Assembly (NCBI GenBank): GCA_022826645.1
Contig: JAJDUM010000057.1
Location: 1 to 47,967 of the forward strand
DNA length: 47,967 bases
Source: Candidatus Poribacteria bacterium
Lineage (GTDB): Bacteria > Poribacteria > WGA-4E > PCPOR2b
Direction: 5' to 3'
The translations under genes were made by a program, and so were the position numbers. Below, in pieces: positions 23,369 to 31,462 of this stretch (the first letter of the stretch is position 1; each line of letters opens with the position of its first letter). The notes under the pieces are model-generated. The model made no database searches. It was not told where the DNA came from and worked only from the letters and a program-made list of their open reading frames with translations.

Positions 23369-24903
23369 ATTTGAACCTACCGAAGGTCGCTGTGTCGGAC
23401 CGGATCAGTGTAGTCCAACGGGTGAAAACGAATGAGCGGACAACTCTCGCGAACTTGGAGGGACCGGGCTGCATACGCCATATCTGGGGAACAGCTGGCC
23501 GCGAGGGGAACGGTCGGAACGCTATCATTCGTATCTATTTCGATGATGAATCCGTGCCCTACGTCGAGGCACCGTTCGGCGACTTTTTTGGAGTGATGCA
23601 CGGACTCCCTTGGTATCCGGTAAACACGCGCTACCTGTCCGTGCAAGGTTTCAGCGGTTACAACTGTTATTTCGACATGCCTTTCGCACGGTCTGCCCGA
23701 ATCGAGGTGGAGTCTGGCGCCGGGGATGGCTCGGTTTATATGTTTGTGAACTGGCATCGCTTCCCGGATCAGGAACTGGAGGAACCCCGCCGTTTCTGTG
23801 CCCGTTGGCGACGCGAGGCACCGACGGAACGATACGGGGAGGATTTCTTGCTCTTGGACGCGGACGGTCCGGGCAAACTGATTGGGTTTGCCTACGGCGT
23901 ACGGCTTTACGACGATACAGACCGCTGGAGTCACGGTGGGGGAGACAACATCTACATAGACGGCGATGACGATCACCCCGCGTACCTTCGAGGGATTGGA
24001 GGCGAGGATACGTTTGGCTCATCGTTCGGTGGTGCGTTACACGATCCAGAGACACATCTTTACGTAGGTATGCCCTACTACACCCACGCCGATGTCGGTC
24101 AAGCCCGACCTGCACAGCGATTGGTGGGTTACCGGTTCTTTGAGCGGGATACGATTGAATTCAGGAAGTCAATTCACGTGCGGTTCGGCTCGATGCGAAA
24201 CGACATCTGTGCGACATCTTACTGGTATCAGGAAGGACCGGTCAGACCCTTCTTCGAGATGCCGGACTGGCCCCTGCTCCAGCCCGCCGAACGATTTGAA
24301 TCGCCGTGGGGCGAGCTGCCGAAAGGAACCCATGACCTTCCATTCCCGGACACCGGCAGCTGGTGGGTATGCGGACCGTTCTGGAATCGCGATGAACGTG
24401 CTATGGAGGCGGATCTGGCTGCGGAGACCGACTTTGATCCTGAGGCGACTTTCGACGGTATGCACGCCGAGGATTCCCCTTGGTTGAGGGAGGAATCTCG
24501 CGAGGTCGGCAGAGATATCGCCCGTTGGCAGAAGCGGCTCGCACTTCGCGGGTTCGTAGATTTCAACCACATCTTTCGTCCCCACATACGGGGCACGCCC
24601 AGTAACAGTCGGGATGCGGCGGCTATTGCGAGATGTGTTTTAGAGGTGGTGGAAGACACAGCAGCGAGGATTCGTTTGGCGTGGGATGACCGGTTGATTC
24701 TGCGAATAAATGGGGATGATCCAATCGATCTGGGACATCACGATGCTTTCCGATCCCAGACGGTCGAGGTCACCTTGAAGAAGGGGCAGAACGTAATCGT
24801 TCTCAAATTGAGCAATACACTGGGATCAAATTACTGCGGTTGGACGTTTGCGTTTCGCGCCACGTTGCCCGATGGCAGCGTCCTGATCCCCTGTGTGGAA
24901 TAA
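23365..24903 (+). CDS. DUF2961/GH172-type glycoside hydrolase
   Basis: The 512-residue protein has the DUF2961 start pattern GPGCIRHIWGT, then IIRIYFDDESVPYVEAPFGDFFG, NCYFDMPFARSARIEVES and DTIEFRKSIHVRFG, matching the GH172 double jelly-roll core. The last 130 residues form an added beta-sandwich (VVEDTAARIRLAWDDRLILRING... NVIVLKLSN), probably binding carbohydrate. GH172 members act on fructofuranosides or arabinofuranosides; which one applies is not readable. The ATG overlaps the MscS stop. No signal peptide is seen. Confidence 0.8.
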   Translation: MNLNLPKVAVSDRISVVQRVKTNERTTLANLEGPGCIRHIWGTAGREGNGRNAIIRIYFDDESVPYVEAPFGDFFGVMHGLPWYPVNTRYLSVQGFSGYNCYFDMPFARSARIEVESGAGDGSVYMFVNWHRFPDQELEEPRRFCARWRREAPTERYGEDFLLLDADGPGKLIGFAYGVRLYDDTDRWSHGGGDNIYIDGDDDHPAYLRGIGGEDTFGSSFGGALHDPETHLYVGMPYYTHADVGQARPAQRLVGYRFFERDTIEFRKSIHVRFGSMRNDICATSYWYQEGPVRPFFEMPDWPLLQPAERFESPWGELPKGTHDLPFPDTGSWWVCGPFWNRDERAMEADLAAETDFDPEATFDGMHAEDSPWLREESREVGRDIARWQKRLALRGFVDFNHIFRPHIRGTPSNSRDAAAIARCVLEVVEDTAARIRLAWDDRLILRINGDDPIDLGHHDAFRSQTVEVTLKKGQNVIVLKLSNTLGSNYCGWTFAFRATLPDGSVLIPCVE

Positions 24904-24922
24904 CGGAAAGTGAGGTTGACGC

Positions 24923-25717
24923 ATGAACAATGGCGAAGGGTTGCATTGGTCGTTTGATTACAATTATGGAGCACAAAATCCCCAATTCGCGGAACAATTA
25001 ATCGAAACATTCCTCAAATTTTATGGGGGACCCAAAACAGACCGAGTAGGCCCCGAAGCGGCCGAGCATATTTACGATATATTTCCAAACTACTGGCGTG
25101 GCTACGCGATAAGAGAGTATCTACAAGACAACCTAAGTCTCGGTACGGCAGTTATCAAACGGCAGCGAGCGGATGAGGCACGCTGGCACTACACAATTCA
25201 ATACACCAACGGGACAAGCGGTGAGGACCTCCAACTCCATTTTCATACCGCTAACGATCTGTATCGATCGCTCAGGGGTAAGTGGCATATCCAAGCGCAG
25301 AACGACTGTCAGGACAGCTATTCTACACTCGCCTGTGAGGGGCAACGGGTTGCGGACGAAATCCGGCTGACCATCAACCATACTGAGATCAGCGTTGGTA
25401 GATTACAGAAAGAGACCCCGTTCACCTGTAATTGGGCACTGTTCGACGTGATTCCTGCGCTCAGTGGAACAATTCAAGGGTCAGGCAAAGTCGTGGAAAT
25501 GGCTGTCTTAGAAGACTTGGAGAAGTTAAGACCTGTGAACCGCATCGGTTTCCTCGAATCAATCCGGATGCACGAAACGCAACTCGATGGCTATTACCTA
25601 TATGGAGAAGGGCTGCTGCCGTCCTACTGGTGGCTTGATAGGAACGGCAACGTGGCAATTTCTGCCAACTTCTTCCAAACCCTCGTACTCAGAGAGATAG
25701 TGGAGGTAAGTGCATGA
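24923..25717 (+). CDS. hypothetical protein, 264 aa
   Basis: I do not recognise the family. The sequence is soluble, beta-rich in its second half (FTCNWALFDVIPALSG, YYLYGEGLLPSYWWLDRNGNVAISAN), and starts with a helical region (FAEQLIETFLKFYGG). The YYLYGEGLLPSYWWLD segment and several Trp/Tyr residues could line a ligand site. The start has GTGAGGTT before it. The stop overlaps the next sulfatase start by four bases (ATGA), and the GH172-like gene ends 19 bp upstream, so it is encoded inside a glycan-catabolism operon. Confidence 0.7.
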   Translation: MNNGEGLHWSFDYNYGAQNPQFAEQLIETFLKFYGGPKTDRVGPEAAEHIYDIFPNYWRGYAIREYLQDNLSLGTAVIKRQRADEARWHYTIQYTNGTSGEDLQLHFHTANDLYRSLRGKWHIQAQNDCQDSYSTLACEGQRVADEIRLTINHTEISVGRLQKETPFTCNWALFDVIPALSGTIQGSGKVVEMAVLEDLEKLRPVNRIGFLESIRMHETQLDGYYLYGEGLLPSYWWLDRNGNVAISANFFQTLVLREIVEVSA

Positions 25718-27174
25718 ACAAACGACCGAATATCCTCTTTATCAATACAGATCAGCAATCGTGGAACGCTGTTTCCGCTTATGGCAATCCACATCTGCAC
25801 ACGCCGAACATTGACCGCCTCCACCGAAACGGTACATCTTTCATGCGTTCTTACTGCAGCGACCCGGTATGCGCTGCTACACGATCCACTTGGGCAACAG
25901 GGCTTTACACTTCAGAGACGGGGGTGCCGTTTAACGGTGGATATATGCACGAGGGAATTCCGGATGTTGGACAAGTGCTGAATACCAACGGATACGCCGC
26001 TTTCCACTGTGGTAAGTGGCACGTGCCGGGCAGAAATGTGCGTGAAAGTTTCAAGACCCTGTACTATGGAAAGCGTGACATCGGTGCGGGCGGTGGCGAA
26101 TATTACGATTCCGCCTCTACGCACGCGGTGACAGATTTTCTGACAACCTACGACGGTAGCGCGCCCTTCTATCTACAAATAGGCTACCTCAATCCGCACG
26201 ATGTGTGTGAATATCTGCATAACCACGAAGAAAAGCGCGTCCCAAATCCGTTGCAGCAGGGGATTGTCCCTGAAGAAGAATTACCGCCGCTGCCCGAAAA
26301 CTTCCATTACGATGAAAGCGAAACTGTGTTGCAGCAGGTCTGCCGCAGAACTGACGACGCGCTCATCCACGCGCCGATTCTGAACGGCATACAGGATTGG
26401 GACGAGTTCCATTGGCGGTATCTTATCTGGAATTATTACCGATTCATCGAAAAGGTTGATGCGGAGATCGGTATCGTGCTCAACGTGCTTGAACAGACAC
26501 CCTTCTGCGACAATACGGTTATCGTCTTCAGTGCAGATCACGGCGAAGCGTGTGGGAGTCATCAGATGTTCCAGAAGTTCACACTATACGAGGAAAGCAT
26601 CCGTGTCCCGTTTATCGTTGCTTGCTTGGGCGACGGTGTGCCTGTGCAGAAAAATCGTTTCGATAGAGAACATTTTATCTCTGGCGTGGATGTGGTTCCT
26701 ACAGTCTATGACTATGCTGGCATAGATGCAGCAGAAGCCGTGCAGGTCGAGCGAAACGATGTCCCAAGACTCGGAGGGGTGAGCGTGCGTCCGCTTGCAG
26801 AAGGTAGCGAAATACCTTGGCGGGAATATGCCTATGTGGAAAGCAATTACTGGGGACGGGCGGTTGTCGGGGACAGGTATAAATATGTCACGGAGTATAA
26901 ACCTGCTGACCCAGAAGATTTCCGTCCGCCGGGACCGGACGCATCGCGTCTCGGACGTGCACAGCTTTTTGATCTACAAACGGATCCGTGGGAAACGCGG
27001 AATCTGGCGAGTCAGTCAGGATATGAAGATGTAATCGATTCATGTCGCGCAAACCTGCTTGCCCAAGAAGGTAGACTAAACCGATGGCAGATCGAGCATC
27101 CGAATCCGCGCAACGTCATATCGAATTGGGGGACATCTCTGCGAGCCTACTGGAACGGCTTATCCGCGTCCTAA
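25714..27174 (+). CDS. type I sulfatase with a CAATR active-site motif, sulfatase 2
   Basis: The 486-residue protein has PNILFINTDQQ at the start, VFSADHGEACGSHQMF as the second metal site and a LFDLQTDPWETRNLA tail. The formylglycine motif reads C53-A-A-T-R: proline at the +2 position is replaced by alanine. C-x-A-x-R is still accepted by the anaerobic radical-SAM maturase (anSME) and unusual for aerobic FGE. No maturase is visible here. The start overlaps the previous stop by four bases. Confidence 0.93.
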   Translation: MNKRPNILFINTDQQSWNAVSAYGNPHLHTPNIDRLHRNGTSFMRSYCSDPVCAATRSTWATGLYTSETGVPFNGGYMHEGIPDVGQVLNTNGYAAFHCGKWHVPGRNVRESFKTLYYGKRDIGAGGGEYYDSASTHAVTDFLTTYDGSAPFYLQIGYLNPHDVCEYLHNHEEKRVPNPLQQGIVPEEELPPLPENFHYDESETVLQQVCRRTDDALIHAPILNGIQDWDEFHWRYLIWNYYRFIEKVDAEIGIVLNVLEQTPFCDNTVIVFSADHGEACGSHQMFQKFTLYEESIRVPFIVACLGDGVPVQKNRFDREHFISGVDVVPTVYDYAGIDAAEAVQVERNDVPRLGGVSVRPLAEGSEIPWREYAYVESNYWGRAVVGDRYKYVTEYKPADPEDFRPPGPDASRLGRAQLFDLQTDPWETRNLASQSGYEDVIDSCRANLLAQEGRLNRWQIEHPNPRNVISNWGTSLRAYWNGLSAS

Positions 27175-27225
27175 AATTCCTTGCGGAGGCCTCGGATGCG
27201 CTGACATCAGACTTGAAATCGTGGG

Positions 27226-27576
27226 TCATTCGGCCGAAACAACGAAACCGCTTCCCCCATCAACCACACGCATTTCCAGCGCATTCCCATAGCGCAGCAG
27301 ACCGTAACTCAATCGCGTCAGAAAAAAAATTCGCGTTGCGGCTCTTGCAAGCGAGAACGGTTTCTGAAGCGTCTCCTTCCATCTTTTCTTGCCAAAGGTG
27401 AGGAGTACGATTGAAGCCACATGAATAGAAACGCAGACAAACATATCCAGGACGAACGCAAGGAGAAAGAGAAGCGGAAGAGGAATCCAGATATTCCGTT
27501 CCGGCTTGGCTGCGTCTCCGTTAAGGATGCGAACTCTTAGAACGAGTGCGACACGCCGACGACTTAACATCCTCAT
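27226..27576 (-). CDS. small membrane protein of the ECF operon, 116 aa
   Basis: The sequence starts with a short basic N-terminus with a VLRVRILNGD strand, then one strong hydrophobic span (WIPLPLLFLLAFVLDMFVCV, about residues 30-52) and a cationic amphipathic C-terminal half. Genes of this shape, with an N-terminal RVRI-DG motif and a WLPLPL membrane segment, are often last in operons with an ECF sigma factor and an anti-sigma factor; no function is known. GGAGGAAAG precedes the start, which follows the 128-aa gene by 21 bp. Confidence 0.6.
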   Translation of the reverse strand: MRMLSRRRVALVLRVRILNGDAAKPERNIWIPLPLLFLLAFVLDMFVCVSIHVASIVLLTFGKKRWKETLQKPFSLARAATRIFFLTRLSYGLLRYGNALEMRVVDGGSGFVVSAE

Positions 27577-27597
27577 CTTTCCTCCACAGTTGTGACA

Positions 27598-27984
27598 TTA
27601 TTCGATGCGAATCGCCACGCCATCATTTCCATCAAGTACCGACACAAAGTCAAACGTCCCGATATCTTCGAGTTCGTCAATCCCTTCTTCAATCACTTCA
27701 CAGATGGCGGTAAAAGTCCCAACGAAGTCAAAATCGGCGTATTTCTCACGAATCAGTTGGGCAGAGCCCTCAAACTCTTTATTTTTACTTATTGCGAGAT
27801 CGATCATGAGTGGTATCAGCTTGGCGGACGGCGGCAGGAGCCGTCCTGCCAACTTGACAAGGGATAGTGGCAGTGCGACACACACGGCTGGTGCCTCTAA
27901 ATCACCGTCGAATACGAGAATCTTGAGTAATTTCCCTTTGTAACTGCCAGATTCTGGCTGCATTGATGTGGTTTGTGTATCCAT
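27598..27984 (-). CDS. conserved protein of the ECF sigma operon, 128 aa
   Basis: The gene lies 31 bp behind the anti-sigma gene. The N-terminal half has an LKILVFDGDLEAPAVCVALPLSLVKLAGRLLP segment like the 'PLPLA' motif of small proteins seen in ECF operons, with a helical C-terminal half rich in Glu and Asp (FEGSAQLIREKYADF, ICEVIEEGIDELEDIG). No named domain can be assigned; a SHOCT-like or stress-sensing role is speculation. The start follows TAGGAGG. No transmembrane span is clear; a peripheral membrane association is possible. Confidence 0.6.
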   Translation of the reverse strand: MDTQTTSMQPESGSYKGKLLKILVFDGDLEAPAVCVALPLSLVKLAGRLLPPSAKLIPLMIDLAISKNKEFEGSAQLIREKYADFDFVGTFTAICEVIEEGIDELEDIGTFDFVSVLDGNDGVAIRIE

Positions 27985-28015
27985 TGTTGTTCCTCCTACT
28001 GCTTCTAAGGTTTAG

Positions 28016-28612
28016 TTAATTGAATAACGTGTAACGCTTCAGACTGTTAATCATCGGTTGATATGTCAATTTCGTCAGTGGGTTCAAGTGATACAGCAGA
28101 TGTGGATAGATCCGTCTCAGCAGATTTCGATGAGATTTTGCGAGTGAACGGCGTGATGATTCAATCGAATGCAGTGTTTGGGTTTTCGGGAGATGACTCC
28201 ATTTTACTAGCACAGTGTGGATTCGCTGAAATACAATTGCAAAAACGCGAAGATAGATTCTGGGCGGTAATAAAATTAAACCAACAATCATTGTGGCGAA
28301 CGCTTCGGGAAACCTCGTCAATTGTCCGCTGGCGAGTTGCCTTGATACACTTGTGATGTATACTAGTTCTTGAGAGAAGTCCCACGACGATGCCGCCCCC
28401 TCTATTCGCGCCATCACGTTATCTGCCAAATCTGAAGGGGGTTCAAGTTGTGGGTAGCTTTCGATGCCGCGGAGAGTCGCTTGTAGGTATTCCATCTTCA
28501 GCTTGCAACCATTACAGGTGAGCAGATGGGCTTCAAACTGAGAGATACGTTCGTCATCGAGCTCCCGATCTATGTATAATTGCGACAACTCTTCAAAATT
28601 TCTACAATCCAT
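28016..28612 (-). CDS. zinc-finger anti-sigma factor, membrane-associated
   Basis: The N-terminus carries the ZAS (zinc-binding anti-sigma) motif H-x3-C-x2-C in FEAHLLTCNGC (about residues 27-36), preceded by the usual helix ELSQLYIDRELDDERI. A hydrophobic segment (FATMIVGLILLPPRIYLRVFAIVF, about 105-128) may anchor it. In this family the protein sequesters its cognate sigma until a signal releases it. The start lies three bases after the sigma stop codon, so the two are translated together. Confidence 0.82.
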   Translation of the reverse strand: MDCRNFEELSQLYIDRELDDERISQFEAHLLTCNGCKLKMEYLQATLRGIESYPQLEPPSDLADNVMARIEGAASSWDFSQELVYITSVSRQLASGQLTRFPEAFATMIVGLILLPPRIYLRVFAIVFQRIHTVLVKWSHLPKTQTLHSIESSRRSLAKSHRNLLRRIYPHLLYHLNPLTKLTYQPMINSLKRYTLFN

Positions 28613-28615
28613 GGT

Positions 28616-29236
28616 TCATATTTTTCCTTCTACAAAGGCTTGCAACTTCGATTTTAGAAGTTCTCTTGCGCGAAAGATATGGGTTTTCACTGTTCCCATC
28701 GGAATGTCCATCACCTGCGAAATCTCTTCGTAGGAAAGTCCGTTGAGGTGGAAGAGCGTGATAGCTAACCGATACCGGTGTGGGAGTTTGTTAATTGCCT
28801 CGTGAACGATGGATTGGGTTTCCTGCTGCTCAATCAACTCCAACGGCGATGGTGTTGAATCGGCAATCTGAAAACTGTAATCTGTTGTCAGTTGCTGATC
28901 AAGTGAAGCTATATTTTCATGGCGCAAGCGATTAAGGCACTCGTTCCGAGCAATTTGACATAGCCACGTTTTTAGGCTGGCGTCACCGCGAAATTGCTTC
29001 AGGGAACGATATGCCTTCAGGAACGTATCCTGTGTTGCATCATCCGCCTCCTCAAACTGTCGGAGCATACGGTAACACAGGTTGAAGATATGCTGTTGGT
29101 GACGCTCAATCAACAGCCTGAACAACTGTGTCTCGCCCATACACACCCGCTTGACTAATTCGTTATCATCCGCTTGACTCGCATCGGCTGAGTGGGATAA
29201 AGTTCCATCGTCTTTCCGACAATCTGTTTGTGGCAT
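28616..29236 (-). CDS. ECF-type RNA polymerase sigma factor
   Basis: The 206-residue protein has region 2 (FNLCYRMLRQFEEADDATQDTFLKAYRSLKQF, then TWLCQIARNECLNRLR) and region 4 with helix-turn-helix (LPHRYRLAITLFHLNGLSYEEISQVMDIPMGTVKTHIFRARELL). No region 3 is present, as expected for the ECF class. It directs RNA polymerase to a stress or envelope regulon. It heads a four-gene operon with an anti-sigma factor and two small genes. A GGAACGTTCC palindrome lies 78 bp upstream and could be part of an autoregulated promoter. Confidence 0.93.
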   Translation of the reverse strand: MPQTDCRKDDGTLSHSADASQADDNELVKRVCMGETQLFRLLIERHQQHIFNLCYRMLRQFEEADDATQDTFLKAYRSLKQFRGDASLKTWLCQIARNECLNRLRHENIASLDQQLTTDYSFQIADSTPSPLELIEQQETQSIVHEAINKLPHRYRLAITLFHLNGLSYEEISQVMDIPMGTVKTHIFRARELLKSKLQAFVEGKI

Positions 29237-29313
29237 CGGTTCATCTCGTTTGTAACAATTTAACCTTCAGAATAGATAGACACAGATAGTCAGTATATGT
29301 TTCAAAAAAGTTT

Positions 29314-29323
29314 GGAACGTTCC
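29314..29323 (-). promoter_or_regulatory. GGAACGTTCC palindrome, possible ECF -35 region
   Basis: Read on the minus strand, GGAAC is the classic ECF -35 core. It lies upstream of the sigma gene, where an autoregulated promoter is expected. The matching -10 is unclear (a TATACT lies too far for usual spacing), so this is only a candidate. Confidence 0.25.
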
Positions 29324-29345
29324 CCTTTGTCGGTTGCAAACTTCA

Positions 29346-31295
29346 TCACCGATAAAATGAATACACCTCGATGTCCCACAGGAGTCGAATCACCACCCAC
29401 ACCCCGCCCACCATAAACTCTCCAAGAATCAATCCCAAAAAGAGTGGGAACGCTTTTCGATACAGCCGGATTCCACCCGCTTTGAGCAATACAGTCTTGA
29501 TTGCCCACGCGATGAATATCGAAAACCAGAGCCTTCCCATCGTATACCGTTCAACACTGAGGAGGTAGCCCGCTGGATGAAAGGGCAGGAGTGGAAACCG
29601 TGTGCGTAGCCACCAGAGGGAGCCGGTAAAGAGAAAACCAAATCCCGTAAAAATGACACCCGGAACGTCTGTGTCGGTTGGATGATAAAGCCAGCTTTGC
29701 AGGAGATTATACCCGCCCGTACCTAAGCCACTGACCACGCCAATTTCATAACCGACGACCAGATACGCCCAGAAAGCCGCAAGGATTCCCACAACTATTG
29801 CTAACATCATTGCGAGGACCAGTCCGCCTGAATTCATATTTGACTCTTCGGCGATCTTTAGCCCTTCAAGGGTGTGGGGCATCGGATGGGCGCGGGAACC
29901 GCGATTAAAGGTAAAGTAGAACCGCATCATGGTGAGGCTACCGGGGGACAACCGTCGCGCGCCAAATAGATTGATGATAAATTCATGTGGCGTAGATCTG
30001 ACGCGATTCATCGGTGGTCCCACTTCGGCGCGAACCCTCGTGATGCTCAACCCTAAAAGATAGTAAATCAGAAAGTAAAGTCCTCCGATCCATAGCGCCA
30101 TTCCGCTTCTGTACGAAAAAGCCAGCAAGAAAATCAAACCACAGATCAATCCAATAAATGCCCACCGATACGGTATAGGTTCTTTTGTGTTGTTAACACC
30201 GATTCCCGCTCCTGCGTTATTTCCGCTGTGTCGTTGTTGAAATGGAAAGATGCTCCGGCAGATCGAAAAAAAGTAGCGTCTTCCACCGTAAAGCGCAAAG
30301 CACGCGAGCGCCAAATATCCGCCCATAACCTGTGACCAATCATAGGGAAAGTCAGGCAGCGCTGCCAGCCCAAGCGCGCTTCCCAATACCCGTTCCCCTT
30401 TCCAGAACCAATAGAAAAACCATAACGAAAAAGACAGTTCCAACGGTGTCAGAAAAGCAAGTCCAATGGCGAAGGAGCGAATATAGACCGGTGTCCAACC
30501 GATAGCGTTGTACGGCTTTTGGGTAAAGTATTGACCAATCTCTGCGTGGCGCACCGGGAGTTCTGGCAGTGCCGGAAAAAAGAAATGGAATCCATTGATC
30601 AGATTAATGCCGCCCGCGATAGCAAATCCGATCCACATCATCTTCGATCGAAAGAGCCTACCATCGGGGCGGGTCATTTCCAACGGTAACTGAACGATTG
30701 GATATGCTAACCGCTCATGTTCGATCCACTGCCTACGAACCAAGATATTGAGGCAGATCATTACCCAGATAAGCACCGTCAAAAACAGCGTCCACCAAAA
30801 GATAGGACGCAGCCAAGCCCGGATATGCGTTTCGGTATAAAATGTGCTTTCTCCAGCATAGAAATCTTCCAGCCCTGAAAAGTTATTTATCGTTAACCAG
30901 GGCGGGAGGTATCGCCAAAAAAGTGCTTTCCATTCATTTTCAAGGGTGGCGAACCAAAAACCGTCGGGAACCGTCGGCACCACTGTTTGCATCATGTCAT
31001 GTCCGGAGATCGCTGAAGAGATTGAAAGCATCACAAAGACCGTCAAATACTCTTGCTGTTTCAAGGCAAAACGTGGCAGGAGACGTTTGAGGAGGAGGTT
31101 GAAGGTGATCAGCACCGTTAAGGTGATCACCACGTTGTAGATGAGCGCCATTGTGGTCGGCAATGTGCTCCAAAACCTCAGGTGGTTCGCCATAATAAAA
31201 TAGGTGTTGACCGGTATCAACAGTAATCCAAGGAGCACCGCGCGAAACGTCACACTCACAGTTGTTGTTTGGTGGGATTCTGCTTTTTCGACCAT
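29346..31295 (-). CDS. DUF6785-family polytopic membrane protein, OPT-like
   Basis: The 649-residue protein has roughly twelve or more hydrophobic spans. Landmarks are HDMMQTVVPTVPDGFWFATLENEW in an early periplasmic or cytoplasmic loop, WIEHERLAYPIVQLPLEM after the middle span, and RVRAEVGPPMNRV, a segment also typical of oligopeptide-transporter (OPT)-like families. Substrate is unknown; neighbouring catabolic genes fit uptake of an organic compound. A hairpin with flanking A and T runs lies just upstream (31319-31353), separating it from the convergently oriented sulfatase end. Confidence 0.75.
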   Translation of the reverse strand: MVEKAESHQTTTVSVTFRAVLLGLLLIPVNTYFIMANHLRFWSTLPTTMALIYNVVITLTVLITFNLLLKRLLPRFALKQQEYLTVFVMLSISSAISGHDMMQTVVPTVPDGFWFATLENEWKALFWRYLPPWLTINNFSGLEDFYAGESTFYTETHIRAWLRPIFWWTLFLTVLIWVMICLNILVRRQWIEHERLAYPIVQLPLEMTRPDGRLFRSKMMWIGFAIAGGINLINGFHFFFPALPELPVRHAEIGQYFTQKPYNAIGWTPVYIRSFAIGLAFLTPLELSFSLWFFYWFWKGERVLGSALGLAALPDFPYDWSQVMGGYLALACFALYGGRRYFFSICRSIFPFQQRHSGNNAGAGIGVNNTKEPIPYRWAFIGLICGLIFLLAFSYRSGMALWIGGLYFLIYYLLGLSITRVRAEVGPPMNRVRSTPHEFIINLFGARRLSPGSLTMMRFYFTFNRGSRAHPMPHTLEGLKIAEESNMNSGGLVLAMMLAIVVGILAAFWAYLVVGYEIGVVSGLGTGGYNLLQSWLYHPTDTDVPGVIFTGFGFLFTGSLWWLRTRFPLLPFHPAGYLLSVERYTMGRLWFSIFIAWAIKTVLLKAGGIRLYRKAFPLFLGLILGEFMVGGVWVVIRLLWDIEVYSFYR

Positions 31296-31318
31296 TATCC
31301 GCGCTTCCTTTTGGTATA

Positions 31319-31353
31319 AAAAAAGCCCTATGTATTATGCACAGGGCTTTTTT
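31319..31353. terminator. bidirectional intrinsic terminator
   Basis: AAAAAAGCCCT and AGGGCTTTTTT form an 11-bp inverted repeat around a 13-base loop, with A and T runs on both sides. It ends the minus-strand sulfatase operon (stop at 31463) and insulates the DUF6785 gene start at 31295. Confidence 0.85.
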
Positions 31354-31462
31354 GGCTCAATACTTTTCCAATGCGACGCTACATCACAAATGCGTTAATC
31401 CGCATTCATTCATGCGTCTTGGGCACGGTGTATTTTGATGTGCGACAGTTGCTCACTATCGA

